From a virus: DNA of 47,789 nt. Both the position numbers and the translations under genes were made by a program. Shown here piece by piece: positions 31,240 through 41,465 of the stretch (position 1 is the stretch's first letter; the number at the start of each line of letters is the position of its first letter). The notes below the pieces were generated by a model. The model searched no databases and was not told the origin of the DNA. It saw only the letters and a program-made list of their open reading frames with translations. The stretch lies in the IMG/VR virus record IMGVR_UViG_3300013093_001722, positions 1-47,789 of that record, one strand, 5' to 3'.

Positions 31240-33735
31240 TTATGTATTTATTAGTGGAAAATTTACCCAATTTGTTCCAGTCCCTAAAGTTTCTACTACA
31301 ATTCTATCAGTATCAAAATCAAACTGTTGGAAACTAAACTGTCCTGTAGTAATTAGGTTATTAATTCGTGATACGATCTTAGCTGACTGTCCAGGTAAGG
31401 TATAGCACAGCGGCACCGCTTTAATAAATCCAATAGGAACACCCGTGGATTGATCTAATGTTGTTTGATATTTTGGCTGTAATCTATCATCTACTAAGAT
31501 TGTTGTGCCACTAACAACATCAATAGATTCTAATTGTGTCTGTAGATATCCAATTGATTCTGGATAGGTAGTATATGATTGCCCGTTGTAGGAATATGTT
31601 GTAGGACTTACACTTACTGATCCAGACATTTGAGAGTCGACAATACTCACATACACAATATCGTAATAAGATTTTCCATAGATATCAGTTGCTGTGATAT
31701 ATCCTACATCACCAAAGTAAAAACGTTTTTTACTTAGGAAGTTTTGTAGGGCACCAAAATATTGATCTACGGTAGCTTGCTGGATTCCTGATTCAATTAC
31801 TAATTTGATTGAACTCTGAACTCCAAAGTTTGGATCATTAGGTCTGTATAGTAATGCTGGATCAAAAACTGTTTTGTCTGTAGTGAAATTTTTGTAAGCA
31901 GTTCTCTTGTCAATACTTAAGAACGGTTTAATATATATTCTTGTATATAGATTTAAATTGTCTTCTAGGACTTTGATATATACCTGTTGAGTTACAGCAT
32001 CTAATTTATAAACGTCATTAGCTTGTACAGTAAAATACCAATTCTCGTCAATAGTAGTTGTACCACCGTCTAAGGTAAACGCACCATAGCCATAAGGAGT
32101 GCCATCGCCAGGTAATAGATCAATATGTGTCTGACTATCAAATGCGATTTGTCCTTGGATAGATCCATCGCTATTTAAAGTTAATCCATCTGGTAACTGT
32201 CCGCTTACTAAAGAATACTCTAAAGGAAACGTACTATTGGTATTAGTCGCCACAGCAGCTAACTCGCTAATTTCTCCAGGTATTAAAGTACCAAGGCTAC
32301 CTGTGGTTATGAATTGTATGCTACTTTGTATATCCCCAAGAACAGTCATGCTAAAGATTTGACTGTTAGTTGCAACACCGCCTGTGTTGATGTCTGTCTT
32401 TATTGTCTTGATCGTAAATCTATATGTCTTACTAAACGCAGGTTGGTATTGTATTCTTCCGTATAATTTTCCTGTACTTCCATCAAGAGTCAAGCCTGGC
32501 GGATGGACACTTGGAGTTCCAACATAAAATACAGTTGAGTCAGGCAAATGATCAGCTAACGGTTGATCAATGTTTAGGTAACCTTGAGTAGACCCTAGTT
32601 TAACTACTCCAGTGATAGTATATACCGTAGTTCCTGCAGTTCCGATGTAATCACTAAATCTAACTTTCATTCCTGCTATAGGAAATACAGTTGCATTTTT
32701 AAAATATATTGCTGTCTTTCCAGGAATGTTTTCTGCATCAATACCTGCATTATTAATTCTATTATCTGTTACTAACGATATTTCTGGGTTAACTGCTATG
32801 TCCCAACTGTAAGTAACTGGACCAGTTAAAGGATAAGGATCGTACTCATATAAAGAAAACACTTGTTCTTTACCTGCTCTTATAGATCCTAAATTTGAAA
32901 CACCCGCTAATTTATTTCCAAGATTATCTTGCCATAGTGGACTTAATAGATAGCCTACGCTGGTGTCAAAATCTGTTTCGTCAGATTTGATAAACGTATT
33001 ATCAACACGCAAACTATTAGGGTCAATAACTTTGATACTGAATAATCTCTTGCTGGTCGCAATACCATCTGTGACTGTAATATAAAATTGATAAATTTTA
33101 TCAATGGACGTTGGTTTAACCTGCTGAAGAACACCTTGGCTATTGTAGATCGCATGATCGTATGGATAGCCGTCATAGTTTTCGCTGTCATACCCGCCTG
33201 TATTACTTGCGCCGTAATCTAATGTTAGGAGGTCATTTACGAATCCATAGATGCGACCCGACTGTGTTAATGTTAAACCAGGAGGCAAACTACCATCATT
33301 ATCACCAATGAAATACTTTAATGTGTTTCCGTTTGTTAATACATCTGTCTGCGCTCTAACGGTATAGTCAACGAATTCTTTATTAAACGTATAATACTCG
33401 CCATTTAATCCTGCGGGAAGTGAACCAGATGAAGTCGCCCAGATTGGCTGTGTTGGTCCTTGTACTTCAATACTAAATGTTCCGTCTATTATTCCAGATG
33501 ATGTGTTAACAGCACGAATAACAAATGTTGAATCAACATCATCCGGAACTGATAGAGGAGTTCCATTAATAATACCAGTTGATGAGTTAAGATTCATCCC
33601 TGGAGGAAGACTACCACTCAATAAAGAGTAGGTAATGTTTCCAGCTGGCTGTGCCTCAACAGATACCGATGAGAATTGTCTTTCTGTGAGGGTTCCTAAA
33701 AACCCTGGAGCAAAACGCCAGGTTAATGCTGTCAT
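31240..33735 (-). CDS. Virion protein with Ig-like (He_PIG-type) repeats
   Basis: The 831-residue protein has several copies of a strand motif of the form LPPGLxLxxxGxIxG (for example SLPPGMNLNSSTGIINGTP, SLPPGLTLTQSGRIYGF, HPPGLTLDGSTGKLYG, LPDGLTLNSDGSIQGQ), typical of cadherin/He_PIG-type Ig-like domains used for surface contact. It has no signal peptide or catalytic motif, so it is probably a long tail or baseplate-attached decoration. It overlaps the large fibre gene upstream by one base and ends inside the late promoter of the next fibre, so these genes form one late block. Confidence 0.87.
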   Translation of the reverse strand: MTALTWRFAPGFLGTLTERQFSSVSVEAQPAGNITYSLLSGSLPPGMNLNSSTGIINGTPLSVPDDVDSTFVIRAVNTSSGIIDGTFSIEVQGPTQPIWATSSGSLPAGLNGEYYTFNKEFVDYTVRAQTDVLTNGNTLKYFIGDNDGSLPPGLTLTQSGRIYGFVNDLLTLDYGASNTGGYDSENYDGYPYDHAIYNSQGVLQQVKPTSIDKIYQFYITVTDGIATSKRLFSIKVIDPNSLRVDNTFIKSDETDFDTSVGYLLSPLWQDNLGNKLAGVSNLGSIRAGKEQVFSLYEYDPYPLTGPVTYSWDIAVNPEISLVTDNRINNAGIDAENIPGKTAIYFKNATVFPIAGMKVRFSDYIGTAGTTVYTITGVVKLGSTQGYLNIDQPLADHLPDSTVFYVGTPSVHPPGLTLDGSTGKLYGRIQYQPAFSKTYRFTIKTIKTDINTGGVATNSQIFSMTVLGDIQSSIQFITTGSLGTLIPGEISELAAVATNTNSTFPLEYSLVSGQLPDGLTLNSDGSIQGQIAFDSQTHIDLLPGDGTPYGYGAFTLDGGTTTIDENWYFTVQANDVYKLDAVTQQVYIKVLEDNLNLYTRIYIKPFLSIDKRTAYKNFTTDKTVFDPALLYRPNDPNFGVQSSIKLVIESGIQQATVDQYFGALQNFLSKKRFYFGDVGYITATDIYGKSYYDIVYVSIVDSQMSGSVSVSPTTYSYNGQSYTTYPESIGYLQTQLESIDVVSGTTILVDDRLQPKYQTTLDQSTGVPIGFIKAVPLCYTLPGQSAKIVSRINNLITTGQFSFQQFDFDTDRIVVETLGTGTNWVNFPLINT
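31245..31252 (-). promoter_or_regulatory. Late promoter (AATAAATA)
   Basis: AATAAATA on the minus strand, 24 bases before the ATG at 31220 and partly inside the end of the preceding gene. The leader would include AAAGGG. Confidence 0.6.
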
Positions 33736-36700
33736 TACATTCTTCCTATAGCTACTTCAATAATTCCCATTCCTGGGTCTGTTTTATCTGCTAATGCCTT
33801 ACCAATGATAGTACCTACTGTTGGGTTCATTGCCTTAGTTGCATATCCTGGTGTAAGTGAAGTTGTTAGTAAATCTCCTTTACGTACAACACCGATAACC
33901 TTAACTGGTACACGACCTTGTAATGCTATACAAGCTGCTGTACCTGTAGATATACCTGCGTTCATTACATAAGCTGGATCAGTTGTTACAACACCTGCAA
34001 CTCTTGAATCGTTACTTACTGCTGTTACAGTTACTTCAGCAACACCACCAAATATTAACACAGTACCTGGTTCGTAGAAATCATCTGATGTGTACCACTC
34101 TGCCAAGTCAGCGTATGTTGCTTGGAAAGTAGCACCGCTAGCTAACGTCCATGTACCATATACAGTAGCACCGCCACTAACTGAACGTAAGTTTTGTACA
34201 GTAATATCAAGTGTTGGCGATAGTGTAAATGTTGCTGTAGTTGAAGTTGACCCGCTTGAACCATTTACTAAAATCTGATTAGCCGAGCCAATTACAGTTG
34301 GAACACCTAACTGTCCTGTTACACTTATAGTTACAGTTCCTGTACCGCTTGTTGGGTTCAATGCAATATTAGGACCTGCAAGTAATTGTTGTACACCACC
34401 TGGAGTATAGTTAGCATAAGTTAGTACTGGACTACCTCCTACATATAACTGGCCGCCAAAGTACGCATCTTTTTGTACACCTAAACCACCGACAACATTT
34501 AATGCACCATTAGTTACAGTAGTAGCATTAGCTGTATTAGTGATTGTTGTAAGGTTGTTGATATTTGTCCAACCTGTATTTGCACCAATGCGGATCGCTG
34601 TACCAGCACCACCAAAGTTAATTGTAGTTGCTGTAGCATTTAACAAGTTGAATGAAGTATTAGTAGTTACTAATCCACCTGCAACATTTAAATTACTGCT
34701 GATAGTTGCTGTGTTAACAAATAAGTTACCCCAACGGAATCCTGACGAACCTAAGTTATAAGCAATATCAGTTGTCGGTGAAAGATTGTTTGCTAGGTTT
34801 AATGTTACCCATCCGTTAGTTGCGGCAAACAATGAACTATCAAAACTTGATAGACCTAAGTTAGCTTGTGTAATTCCTGATGAACTAGCACGAGTAGTTG
34901 CGGCATTCATAGCCAACTTACTTTGTTGGATAGCCGCATTATTGTTTACATGGTAGTCTGTAATTGGGTTAGCACTACCTTGACCACCGACTAGTTTAAT
35001 AGTTACTTGATTGCCAGTACGTGCTAATGTTACATCACTACCGCCACCATTTGCAGATGATGTGTTTGTGATAGCAGCTGTATTGTTTGTTACATTAACA
35101 ACTCTAGTTGCAGTATTATATACAGCAGGGTTAGTTGTTGTACTAACAGCGATAGGACCTGCAAACATTACTAAATCAGTATCAGTCGCTGTGCTTACTG
35201 AAACATCACGTAGCTGATTGAATTGACTTTGTTTATCAACGTAACGTTTTGTTGCGGCCTGCACTACAGGATCAATCGTAATAGTTGTTGATGGAGTGAT
35301 AGTTGTTGCAATCGCTTGATTCAACGTGATAACTTTGTTTACATAATCAATCTGAGTGATATAGCTACCTGGAGTTATACCAGGTGCGTTAACTTGATTT
35401 TCTAATGTAACACCAGTTACAGTTGCTAAAGTGATTGTGAACAATCCGCTAACAGCTTGAGTAGTTGCACTAGTTGTAACTACAAATGGATCATTAGATA
35501 ATTGTAGTGATCCAGTCATTACACCCCAGTTAGGAACGTGTGTAGAACCATCAACATCAAGAGCGGCAGTACCTGCGTTACTAATCTTAGTATCTGCATA
35601 GTTCTTGTTAACAGCGTCAGTACCATAACTTAGGCGCGGCGCAGCAAGGTTAACAATATTATGTGTACCCATGTCAATTGAGCCAGTCATTGGCAACACA
35701 CCACTACGTGCTAAGAACTGTGGTCCTAATGGAGATCCAGCATAAACGTTACCGTTTTGGTCAATACCTAAACGTCTGCTGATATAGTTAACAACAGCTA
35801 GTTCAGTTGGAACAAATTGGTTAGTTGGACTTGATCCGTCTAATGTATCATCAATAGTAAATTGTGTAATAGCTGGTCCAAGATCTTTCTTCAAACTCAA
35901 ACTAGTTAAGTTTGTCAAATCTAACGGAGCACTAATAGTAACTGTACCTTGTGATTGATCAACACGGAAAGCACTACCAACACGGAAGTTACCGTCTTGG
36001 TCAGTAGACACATAGAATACACGACCTTTGCCTACTTCAATTACTTCCTTAGTTTGATCAGGACTAATAATTGGAGGTCCGTATAAGTCGTTTGGAATAC
36101 GAGTAGTTGCATAACCACCTGTACCTACGTCAACGAAGTCATGTCCTGTTACACGGCATAGAGAAATAATAACTGTGATTGCCGCAGAACCGTTGCTAGG
36201 TAAGCCAGCTTGTAAAGTCATTCCTGGTTTGATAGCAACAGCGATCGCTTGGTCGACATCAATTTCTGCCCATGTCTGGCCAGTTACGCTTGTGCTACGA
36301 TATGCAAGGATCTTAAATTTTTGTCCGTTAACACCAAACTCATAATAGTAAGGAGTGCTTGCGGCTAAACCGTTTGCAATTCTTGCGGCACTCTTGGCAT
36401 CTAAGTTACTGATTTGGAGCGTCTTAGATCCGACATTACCTGCGATATTGATGTTAGTTGGAATAATAGCACCAACGCCTGTAGTAGTTCCTGTTAGTGC
36501 AACAGTAGTAGTGGTACCAACCCAACCGGCGCCAGGAGTTACTGTAATGCCTGCAATATTACCTGCACCATTAATTTTTACGCTTGCAGAAGGTCTTACA
36601 CTTGTAAATGTTAAAGTTGTACCACCGGCAACAGAAGCTGCGGTTGATACACTTAGACCAACGATCTGAGTAGTTGTATTAAAGAATGTTACAACAGTTC

Positions 36701-39700
36701 CTGTTGTAATACCAGTTCCGCTAACAACTTGTCCAACAACTGGAGTACCAGATGAAGTAGTCAATGCTAGGTATTGAACACCTGACAATGCACTACCTTG
36801 TGTACCGTTAACTGTCTTAGTAACGTTTTGTGATAATGTTGTTGTACTAATTGTTACAGTAGCGGTAGTATAGAGTGTACCTGAGTTAGCGATTGGAATA
36901 TAATTTACACCTTGATTCTGTGTACTAAATGTGATGTAATTATAATTTTCGCTAGTGTATGAGAATACAGCGTTGTCAGTTTGTACTGAACTGTAATCAG
37001 TTACGTGATAGATTGTTGTAGGATCATCATTGAATGTTAGTACAGTTGCAGGACGACTAAATGCCGCTGGATTAAATCCATTCAACTTGAATACGTCAGT
37101 GGCACGTAGTACGATTGGAGTTGTGCTATCAACGTTATCAATCAACCCAACTGGACCGAATGTTATTTGGTAAACATACTTACCGCCTGATGTTAATGGA
37201 TTTCCACTGCCATCTAATATTTGGCTTGCGGCATTAATTGTGTAGTTCTGGATAACACCGTGATGGTTGATTTCCATCTGTCCACTGCTGTATGGAGGGA
37301 AGCCTCCGTTTACTAAATCAACAAGGACATAAATTGTAGTTGCACCAAGAAGTGCTGTGTATGATGGAGAACTTACATAAGCACCAACAGCTTGTGTCAA
37401 CGCATATGATAAGTTAGCTGCTGTCGGAACTTCATTAGGATCTGAACCTTCAGCACGTAGACCGTAGTCACCGTAACAGCTTGAACCTGTAGTAGAACGA
37501 ATTTGTGAACCATTCAATGAGTAATACGATACATGGTTGTAGTATGTAAACATTGAAACGTTTTCAGCGAAGCCACCGTTATTAATAAAGATACCATAAC
37601 CTAAATCGTTGACCTGTGTAAAGTCATTGGCCAACATACTACGGTTACCAGCTGTTTGTAATTCAATCTGTGCAGGTACATTATCTAAGAAGCCTGGAAC
37701 TGGAGTTGGTACTGGTAATGAAACGTTACCATATACTACATTGTAACTGATATTGCTAGCCCAGTTAGTACCACCTGAAATAATTGTAGCTGATGTGATA
37801 GCACCAGTTACTGTATTAACCGCTGTTACTTGAGCTGTCGCTGTATTAACAGTAGTAGTTCCGATAGGATTAATTGTAATCGTTGTGCCTGTTGAATAAC
37901 CTTGTCCGCCTGATGCAATATTAAATGATGTAATAGCACCACCTGTGCTGATCACAAGGTTGTTAATAACCGCACCACCGATAGTTACTGTTGGAGCGGT
38001 TGAATATCCAACACCTGGGAAAGTTATAACAAAGTTATAAACCTTACCAGCACTATTTGTTTGAACATAACCCTGGGCTTTTGATCCACCTACAGCAGTT
38101 GGAGAACTAAATGTAACAGGTATGTATGTTTGGTTAGGTTGGAAGCCGCCGATCAAATCAGTTACAACAGTTGCGCCTAAAGTCAAACCTCCAAGTTTAA
38201 TTGGACTTAGATTTAATGTAGCTTTGTATGTTTGTTCACCTGTTGGTAAAATAACATCTGGAGTATAGTTGCTAAAGAAGTCAACTTCATAGCGTATACC
38301 ATTTACATTAAAGAATGTTGGAACCTGTGGTCTACGTAATAGTCCGTTAACTGGGAACAGTATAGGAGTTGTCAGTGTTGAAGTTGTTGGAGTTGCTAGT
38401 ACGTTACCAGCAAAGCCGTCACAGTACATACCACCTGCAAAACGTTGTTTAGCATTACTTTGACTAAATGACGAACAGGTCTGTGTGTAAGGTGATTTAT
38501 TTTTAATCTGGCCAACAGGATCGAGAACTTCCATGAAGCCGCCATGGTTTTGACAGCTAACATAACGAACCATGGTTGCATCGTTCATTAAGAACACATC
38601 CATTTCGCTGTTTAGTTTTGGTAAGTTTAGATCTGCTTCCTTGTTTAGGATCTTGTTAATAACATTAACCATATCAGCAAGCACTACACCAGAGCCAGAC
38701 TCTGCTGTGTATGTTGTATCAATAGTTTGTGTTACTGTATTCTGATATAAGGTTACGCTTTGATTCTGTATGATCTGTTGTGAAAGTGTGCCAATGAACG
38801 CAATGGCAGCGGTAGTTGTAGTCAACTCTCCAGACTGTACAGCGGTTACGTTAGCATATGAATCACCTGCGACTGTACTTTGTCCATAACCACCGTAGGT
38901 TAAGTCGTATACTAAACTATCAACAATTAATCCTGCGTCACGATAGCATAACACTTGATTGTATTGGAAGTTAGTTCCAGAAGTAATCGCATTAACATAC
39001 GCAACAGTCTGTGCTTGAATAAACTGTCTATTTTCTGTTAACAATGCAGCCGCACTTGCGTATCCGCCGTAGTTGGTTTGTGTGTTACCAACGTTAATTG
39101 GACGGCTTGGATCACGTAGATAGTGATAACCAAAGTTATATGGTTTGTAAATTGCCCAGCTACCTGCTGGAATAGAACTAGCACTAGTCAATCCGTTGTT
39201 ATCAACAGTAACAGAAAAACTACTTCCGTTGACAGCGGTAATAACACCTTGTCCGCCATTACCAACAAACATGAAGTTTGTTAGTGTAGATGATACTGTA
39301 CCTGTACTTACAGCAACAGTGATGCTACCATTACTACCAGTTAAGGATACTGATGCGTTTGCTATGCTTCCTGTGCTAGCATAGTTAGTTCCGCTGTTAA
39401 GTGCGGCAATCTGTAGTCCGTCAATCTGTGTATCACGTTTGAAATATGTGTTAGCCCACTTACTTCCTGATGCACCGTATGCAGGACGAATAATACAACG
39501 GCGGAATTCATCACCGCGGATAGAAGTATTAGGTGGAAGTTTAATTGGATACTGTTCGTAGTATTCACCTGACTCTAAAATAAGACTAATCTGATATGAA
39601 CTTACGTTGGTATTATAAACTACTTGTTCGTTTGCCTGTAGGTCGCCTGAATAAACGTGCCATGTGCCGTTTGAAATAGTTCCTGAAGTAGGTGCTCCTG

Positions 39701-41108
39701 AAGTAAATTCTACAACAAAAGAATCGTGATAGTTACCTTGGAAGTCAGCTGTTGATTGTACACTTACGATCGTACCGTTTGGAACCCCTGTATCAGTATA
39801 GAACTGATAGCCTACCCAGAAATCAGGGATAGGTGCAGTTTCTAAACTGACGAATGTAAATGCTACAGTACCAGAGTTTAGTGGATTGCTGGCAATGATG
39901 TCTGTGTTGAAGCCGATAGCGTAATCAACATATTGGATGGTGTATACTTCTGGAGCGCCACTAAATGATGATTTAGCAATATTTTCAATAAGTGCAAGAG
40001 CGCCGCTTTCGACACCTTGGATATATTGTCCAGGGAAAATAGTGTAGTTACCTGGAGACACAGAACCGAATTGGTCTGATCCAACAGTTCCTACATTTAA
40101 ATTTAATTGTGTTAGTTTGCTTCCACCGTAGTTGTTTACAGTAGAACTTACAGTAGCGGCCTGCCCGTTGGCATAGGTAATTAGACGTGCATAATCACCA
40201 ACTTCAATTTTGGCTGCATTTTGTAATGCTTCTGCATAACGTGCCGCTTTGTTGATCGTAGCAAACGCATATTGGCTATTACGGCCACGTCGTCCGCTTG
40301 GTACTGTTGGCTGATAGTCGCTACCTTTAGTGTTAACATAGATGTTGTTATCACTCCAATAGGTATTGTTGTCAACGTACCCCATGGTAGCGGCTGTTAA
40401 GTAGCTGTCACCTGAATTTGGATTTCTAAATAATTGTAATGCACCAGTCATTTGTCCAAATGATGTATTAGTAGATCCTGTAGCAGGATCAATCGCACTA
40501 ATACCAGCTAATGATACTTTACCATCAGCATAGGCTTTGTTGACTAAGTGTGTTGAACTTGTTGCTGTAGTTAATAAACTAATATTTTGGCGAAGTGTGC
40601 TACCGCCAAATACTGTGCTAGTTGTTGGAGGAATTCCGCTTTCGTAAACATAGTTACTATCGCGATTTAAGAAGTTGTCATATATCCAGCGTCTTGTAAC
40701 TAAGTCTTGATCAGCAGCTGGATTGGCAAAATCTACAGCTCTGTAAGTATAGTTTCCGCTTAGATTTGCGGATAAAGTAGGATTTGGATCTGAACTTAGT
40801 GAACTTCTATTGTTAGTTAACGTAATAGTGCCAGCGGCAAAGTCGTAGTTAATACCAATTCCAGTACCACCAACGATTGTAGCTTGGGTTACAGTTGTAC
40901 CTAATGCGTCTGTTAATAAGACTGATTGTGTATTATATCCGGTAGGACCATCAGAAAAACCACCTTTGATTCTTAGTCCATTTCCTAGTCCTGCTACGTT
41001 AAACAGGGTATCGAAGTTTGTGTTTACTTTACTAAATGCGTCACGTATACTGTCACCAGTACCGTCGTTTGATTGACTACCTACGTTAATATATTCTTTA
41101 TTTGCCAT
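33735..41108 (-). CDS. Giant tail fibre protein, 2457 residues
   Basis: This is the largest gene in the window. It starts with NVGSQSNDGTGDSIRDAFSKVNTNFDTL, the typical N-terminal attachment unit of large T4-like fibres, and continues through long Thr/Ser/Gly-rich beta regions, several fibre-type segments (YADGKVSL, WGVMTGSLQL, NKNYADTKI) and a module TNGALNVVGGLGVQKDAYFGG shared with two neighbours. The C-terminal 140 residues contain DLAEWYTSDDFYEPGTVLIFGG and LQGRVPVKVIGVVRKGDLLTT, a conserved tip domain with a possible intramolecular chaperone role. The middle (around residues 520-660) includes pectate-lyase-like strand repeats. A late motif GGTAAATA lies upstream, with GGAG as ribosome site. 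Confidence 0.93.
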   Translation of the reverse strand: MANKEYINVGSQSNDGTGDSIRDAFSKVNTNFDTLFNVAGLGNGLRIKGGFSDGPTGYNTQSVLLTDALGTTVTQATIVGGTGIGINYDFAAGTITLTNNRSSLSSDPNPTLSANLSGNYTYRAVDFANPAADQDLVTRRWIYDNFLNRDSNYVYESGIPPTTSTVFGGSTLRQNISLLTTATSSTHLVNKAYADGKVSLAGISAIDPATGSTNTSFGQMTGALQLFRNPNSGDSYLTAATMGYVDNNTYWSDNNIYVNTKGSDYQPTVPSGRRGRNSQYAFATINKAARYAEALQNAAKIEVGDYARLITYANGQAATVSSTVNNYGGSKLTQLNLNVGTVGSDQFGSVSPGNYTIFPGQYIQGVESGALALIENIAKSSFSGAPEVYTIQYVDYAIGFNTDIIASNPLNSGTVAFTFVSLETAPIPDFWVGYQFYTDTGVPNGTIVSVQSTADFQGNYHDSFVVEFTSGAPTSGTISNGTWHVYSGDLQANEQVVYNTNVSSYQISLILESGEYYEQYPIKLPPNTSIRGDEFRRCIIRPAYGASGSKWANTYFKRDTQIDGLQIAALNSGTNYASTGSIANASVSLTGSNGSITVAVSTGTVSSTLTNFMFVGNGGQGVITAVNGSSFSVTVDNNGLTSASSIPAGSWAIYKPYNFGYHYLRDPSRPINVGNTQTNYGGYASAAALLTENRQFIQAQTVAYVNAITSGTNFQYNQVLCYRDAGLIVDSLVYDLTYGGYGQSTVAGDSYANVTAVQSGELTTTTAAIAFIGTLSQQIIQNQSVTLYQNTVTQTIDTTYTAESGSGVVLADMVNVINKILNKEADLNLPKLNSEMDVFLMNDATMVRYVSCQNHGGFMEVLDPVGQIKNKSPYTQTCSSFSQSNAKQRFAGGMYCDGFAGNVLATPTTSTLTTPILFPVNGLLRRPQVPTFFNVNGIRYEVDFFSNYTPDVILPTGEQTYKATLNLSPIKLGGLTLGATVVTDLIGGFQPNQTYIPVTFSSPTAVGGSKAQGYVQTNSAGKVYNFVITFPGVGYSTAPTVTIGGAVINNLVISTGGAITSFNIASGGQGYSTGTTITINPIGTTTVNTATAQVTAVNTVTGAITSATIISGGTNWASNISYNVVYGNVSLPVPTPVPGFLDNVPAQIELQTAGNRSMLANDFTQVNDLGYGIFINNGGFAENVSMFTYYNHVSYYSLNGSQIRSTTGSSCYGDYGLRAEGSDPNEVPTAANLSYALTQAVGAYVSSPSYTALLGATTIYVLVDLVNGGFPPYSSGQMEINHHGVIQNYTINAASQILDGSGNPLTSGGKYVYQITFGPVGLIDNVDSTTPIVLRATDVFKLNGFNPAAFSRPATVLTFNDDPTTIYHVTDYSSVQTDNAVFSYTSENYNYITFSTQNQGVNYIPIANSGTLYTTATVTISTTTLSQNVTKTVNGTQGSALSGVQYLALTTSSGTPVVGQVVSGTGITTGTVVTFFNTTTQIVGLSVSTAASVAGGTTLTFTSVRPSASVKINGAGNIAGITVTPGAGWVGTTTTVALTGTTTGVGAIIPTNINIAGNVGSKTLQISNLDAKSAARIANGLAASTPYYYEFGVNGQKFKILAYRSTSVTGQTWAEIDVDQAIAVAIKPGMTLQAGLPSNGSAAITVIISLCRVTGHDFVDVGTGGYATTRIPNDLYGPPIISPDQTKEVIEVGKGRVFYVSTDQDGNFRVGSAFRVDQSQGTVTISAPLDLTNLTSLSLKKDLGPAITQFTIDDTLDGSSPTNQFVPTELAVVNYISRRLGIDQNGNVYAGSPLGPQFLARSGVLPMTGSIDMGTHNIVNLAAPRLSYGTDAVNKNYADTKISNAGTAALDVDGSTHVPNWGVMTGSLQLSNDPFVVTTSATTQAVSGLFTITLATVTGVTLENQVNAPGITPGSYITQIDYVNKVITLNQAIATTITPSTTITIDPVVQAATKRYVDKQSQFNQLRDVSVSTATDTDLVMFAGPIAVSTTTNPAVYNTATRVVNVTNNTAAITNTSSANGGGSDVTLARTGNQVTIKLVGGQGSANPITDYHVNNNAAIQQSKLAMNAATTRASSSGITQANLGLSSFDSSLFAATNGWVTLNLANNLSPTTDIAYNLGSSGFRWGNLFVNTATISSNLNVAGGLVTTNTSFNLLNATATTINFGGAGTAIRIGANTGWTNINNLTTITNTANATTVTNGALNVVGGLGVQKDAYFGGQLYVGGSPVLTYANYTPGGVQQLLAGPNIALNPTSGTGTVTISVTGQLGVPTVIGSANQILVNGSSGSTSTTATFTLSPTLDITVQNLRSVSGGATVYGTWTLASGATFQATYADLAEWYTSDDFYEPGTVLIFGGVAEVTVTAVSNDSRVAGVVTTDPAYVMNAGISTGTAACIALQGRVPVKVIGVVRKGDLLTTSLTPGYATKAMNPTVGTIIGKALADKTDPGMGIIEVAIGRM

Positions 41109-41137
41109 TGATTCGCTCCGAGCGGGTTACTTTGTGT

Positions 41138-41145
41138 TATTTACC
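41138..41145 (-). promoter_or_regulatory. Late promoter motif (GGTAAATA) of the giant fibre gene
   Basis: GGTAAATA on the minus strand, 29 bases before the ATG at 41108; the leader holds a CGCTC/GAGCG hairpin and GGAGCG. Confidence 0.5.
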
Positions 41146-41165
41146 AAAGATTTTTGTAACCACAA

Positions 41166-41173
41166 TGTAAATA
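41166..41173 (+). promoter_or_regulatory. Late promoter motif of the small zinc-finger gene
   Basis: TGTAAATA on the plus strand with only four bases before the ATG at 41178. If active, the mRNA would be nearly leaderless, since no ribosome site exists. Confidence 0.35.
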
Positions 41174-41177
41174 ATCA

Positions 41178-41465
41178 ATGTTCATCACAACAAAGAAAAT
41201 AACCACTGAATATCAGCGAGCTAGCAAACTAGGTAAGGTTCATAGCCACAAAAGGGTAAAGACCATTGTAGTATTTCGCTGTGATAGCTGTAATGAGCTG
41301 TTTGAAAGACCGCAAGCAAAGATGGAAACTAAAAGGCGCAGTAATGCCTATTTCCATTGTTGCTCTAAGTGCGATTCAAAGCGTTTTGCCCAGCGTAAGG
41401 GCGTAGAGCGCAGATTTATCTGGGATAAACCTGCAAGTAGTACAGATGATATTAGTAAACTTTAG
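41178..41465 (+). CDS. Small zinc-ribbon-like protein
   Basis: The 95-residue protein has VFRCDSCNELFERP and later FHCCSKCDSKRFAQRKG, two CxxC pairs separated by about 25 residues that should bind one zinc. The rest is basic (many Lys and Arg), so nucleic acid binding is plausible. I recall similar small zinc-ribbon proteins in T4-like phages; the function is unknown and could be an HNH-like remnant or a transcription factor. It is on the plus strand and divergent from the giant fibre gene; its end overlaps by four bases the end of the convergent sufD-like gene. Confidence 0.8.
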   Translation: MFITTKKITTEYQRASKLGKVHSHKRVKTIVVFRCDSCNELFERPQAKMETKRRSNAYFHCCSKCDSKRFAQRKGVERRFIWDKPASSTDDISKL

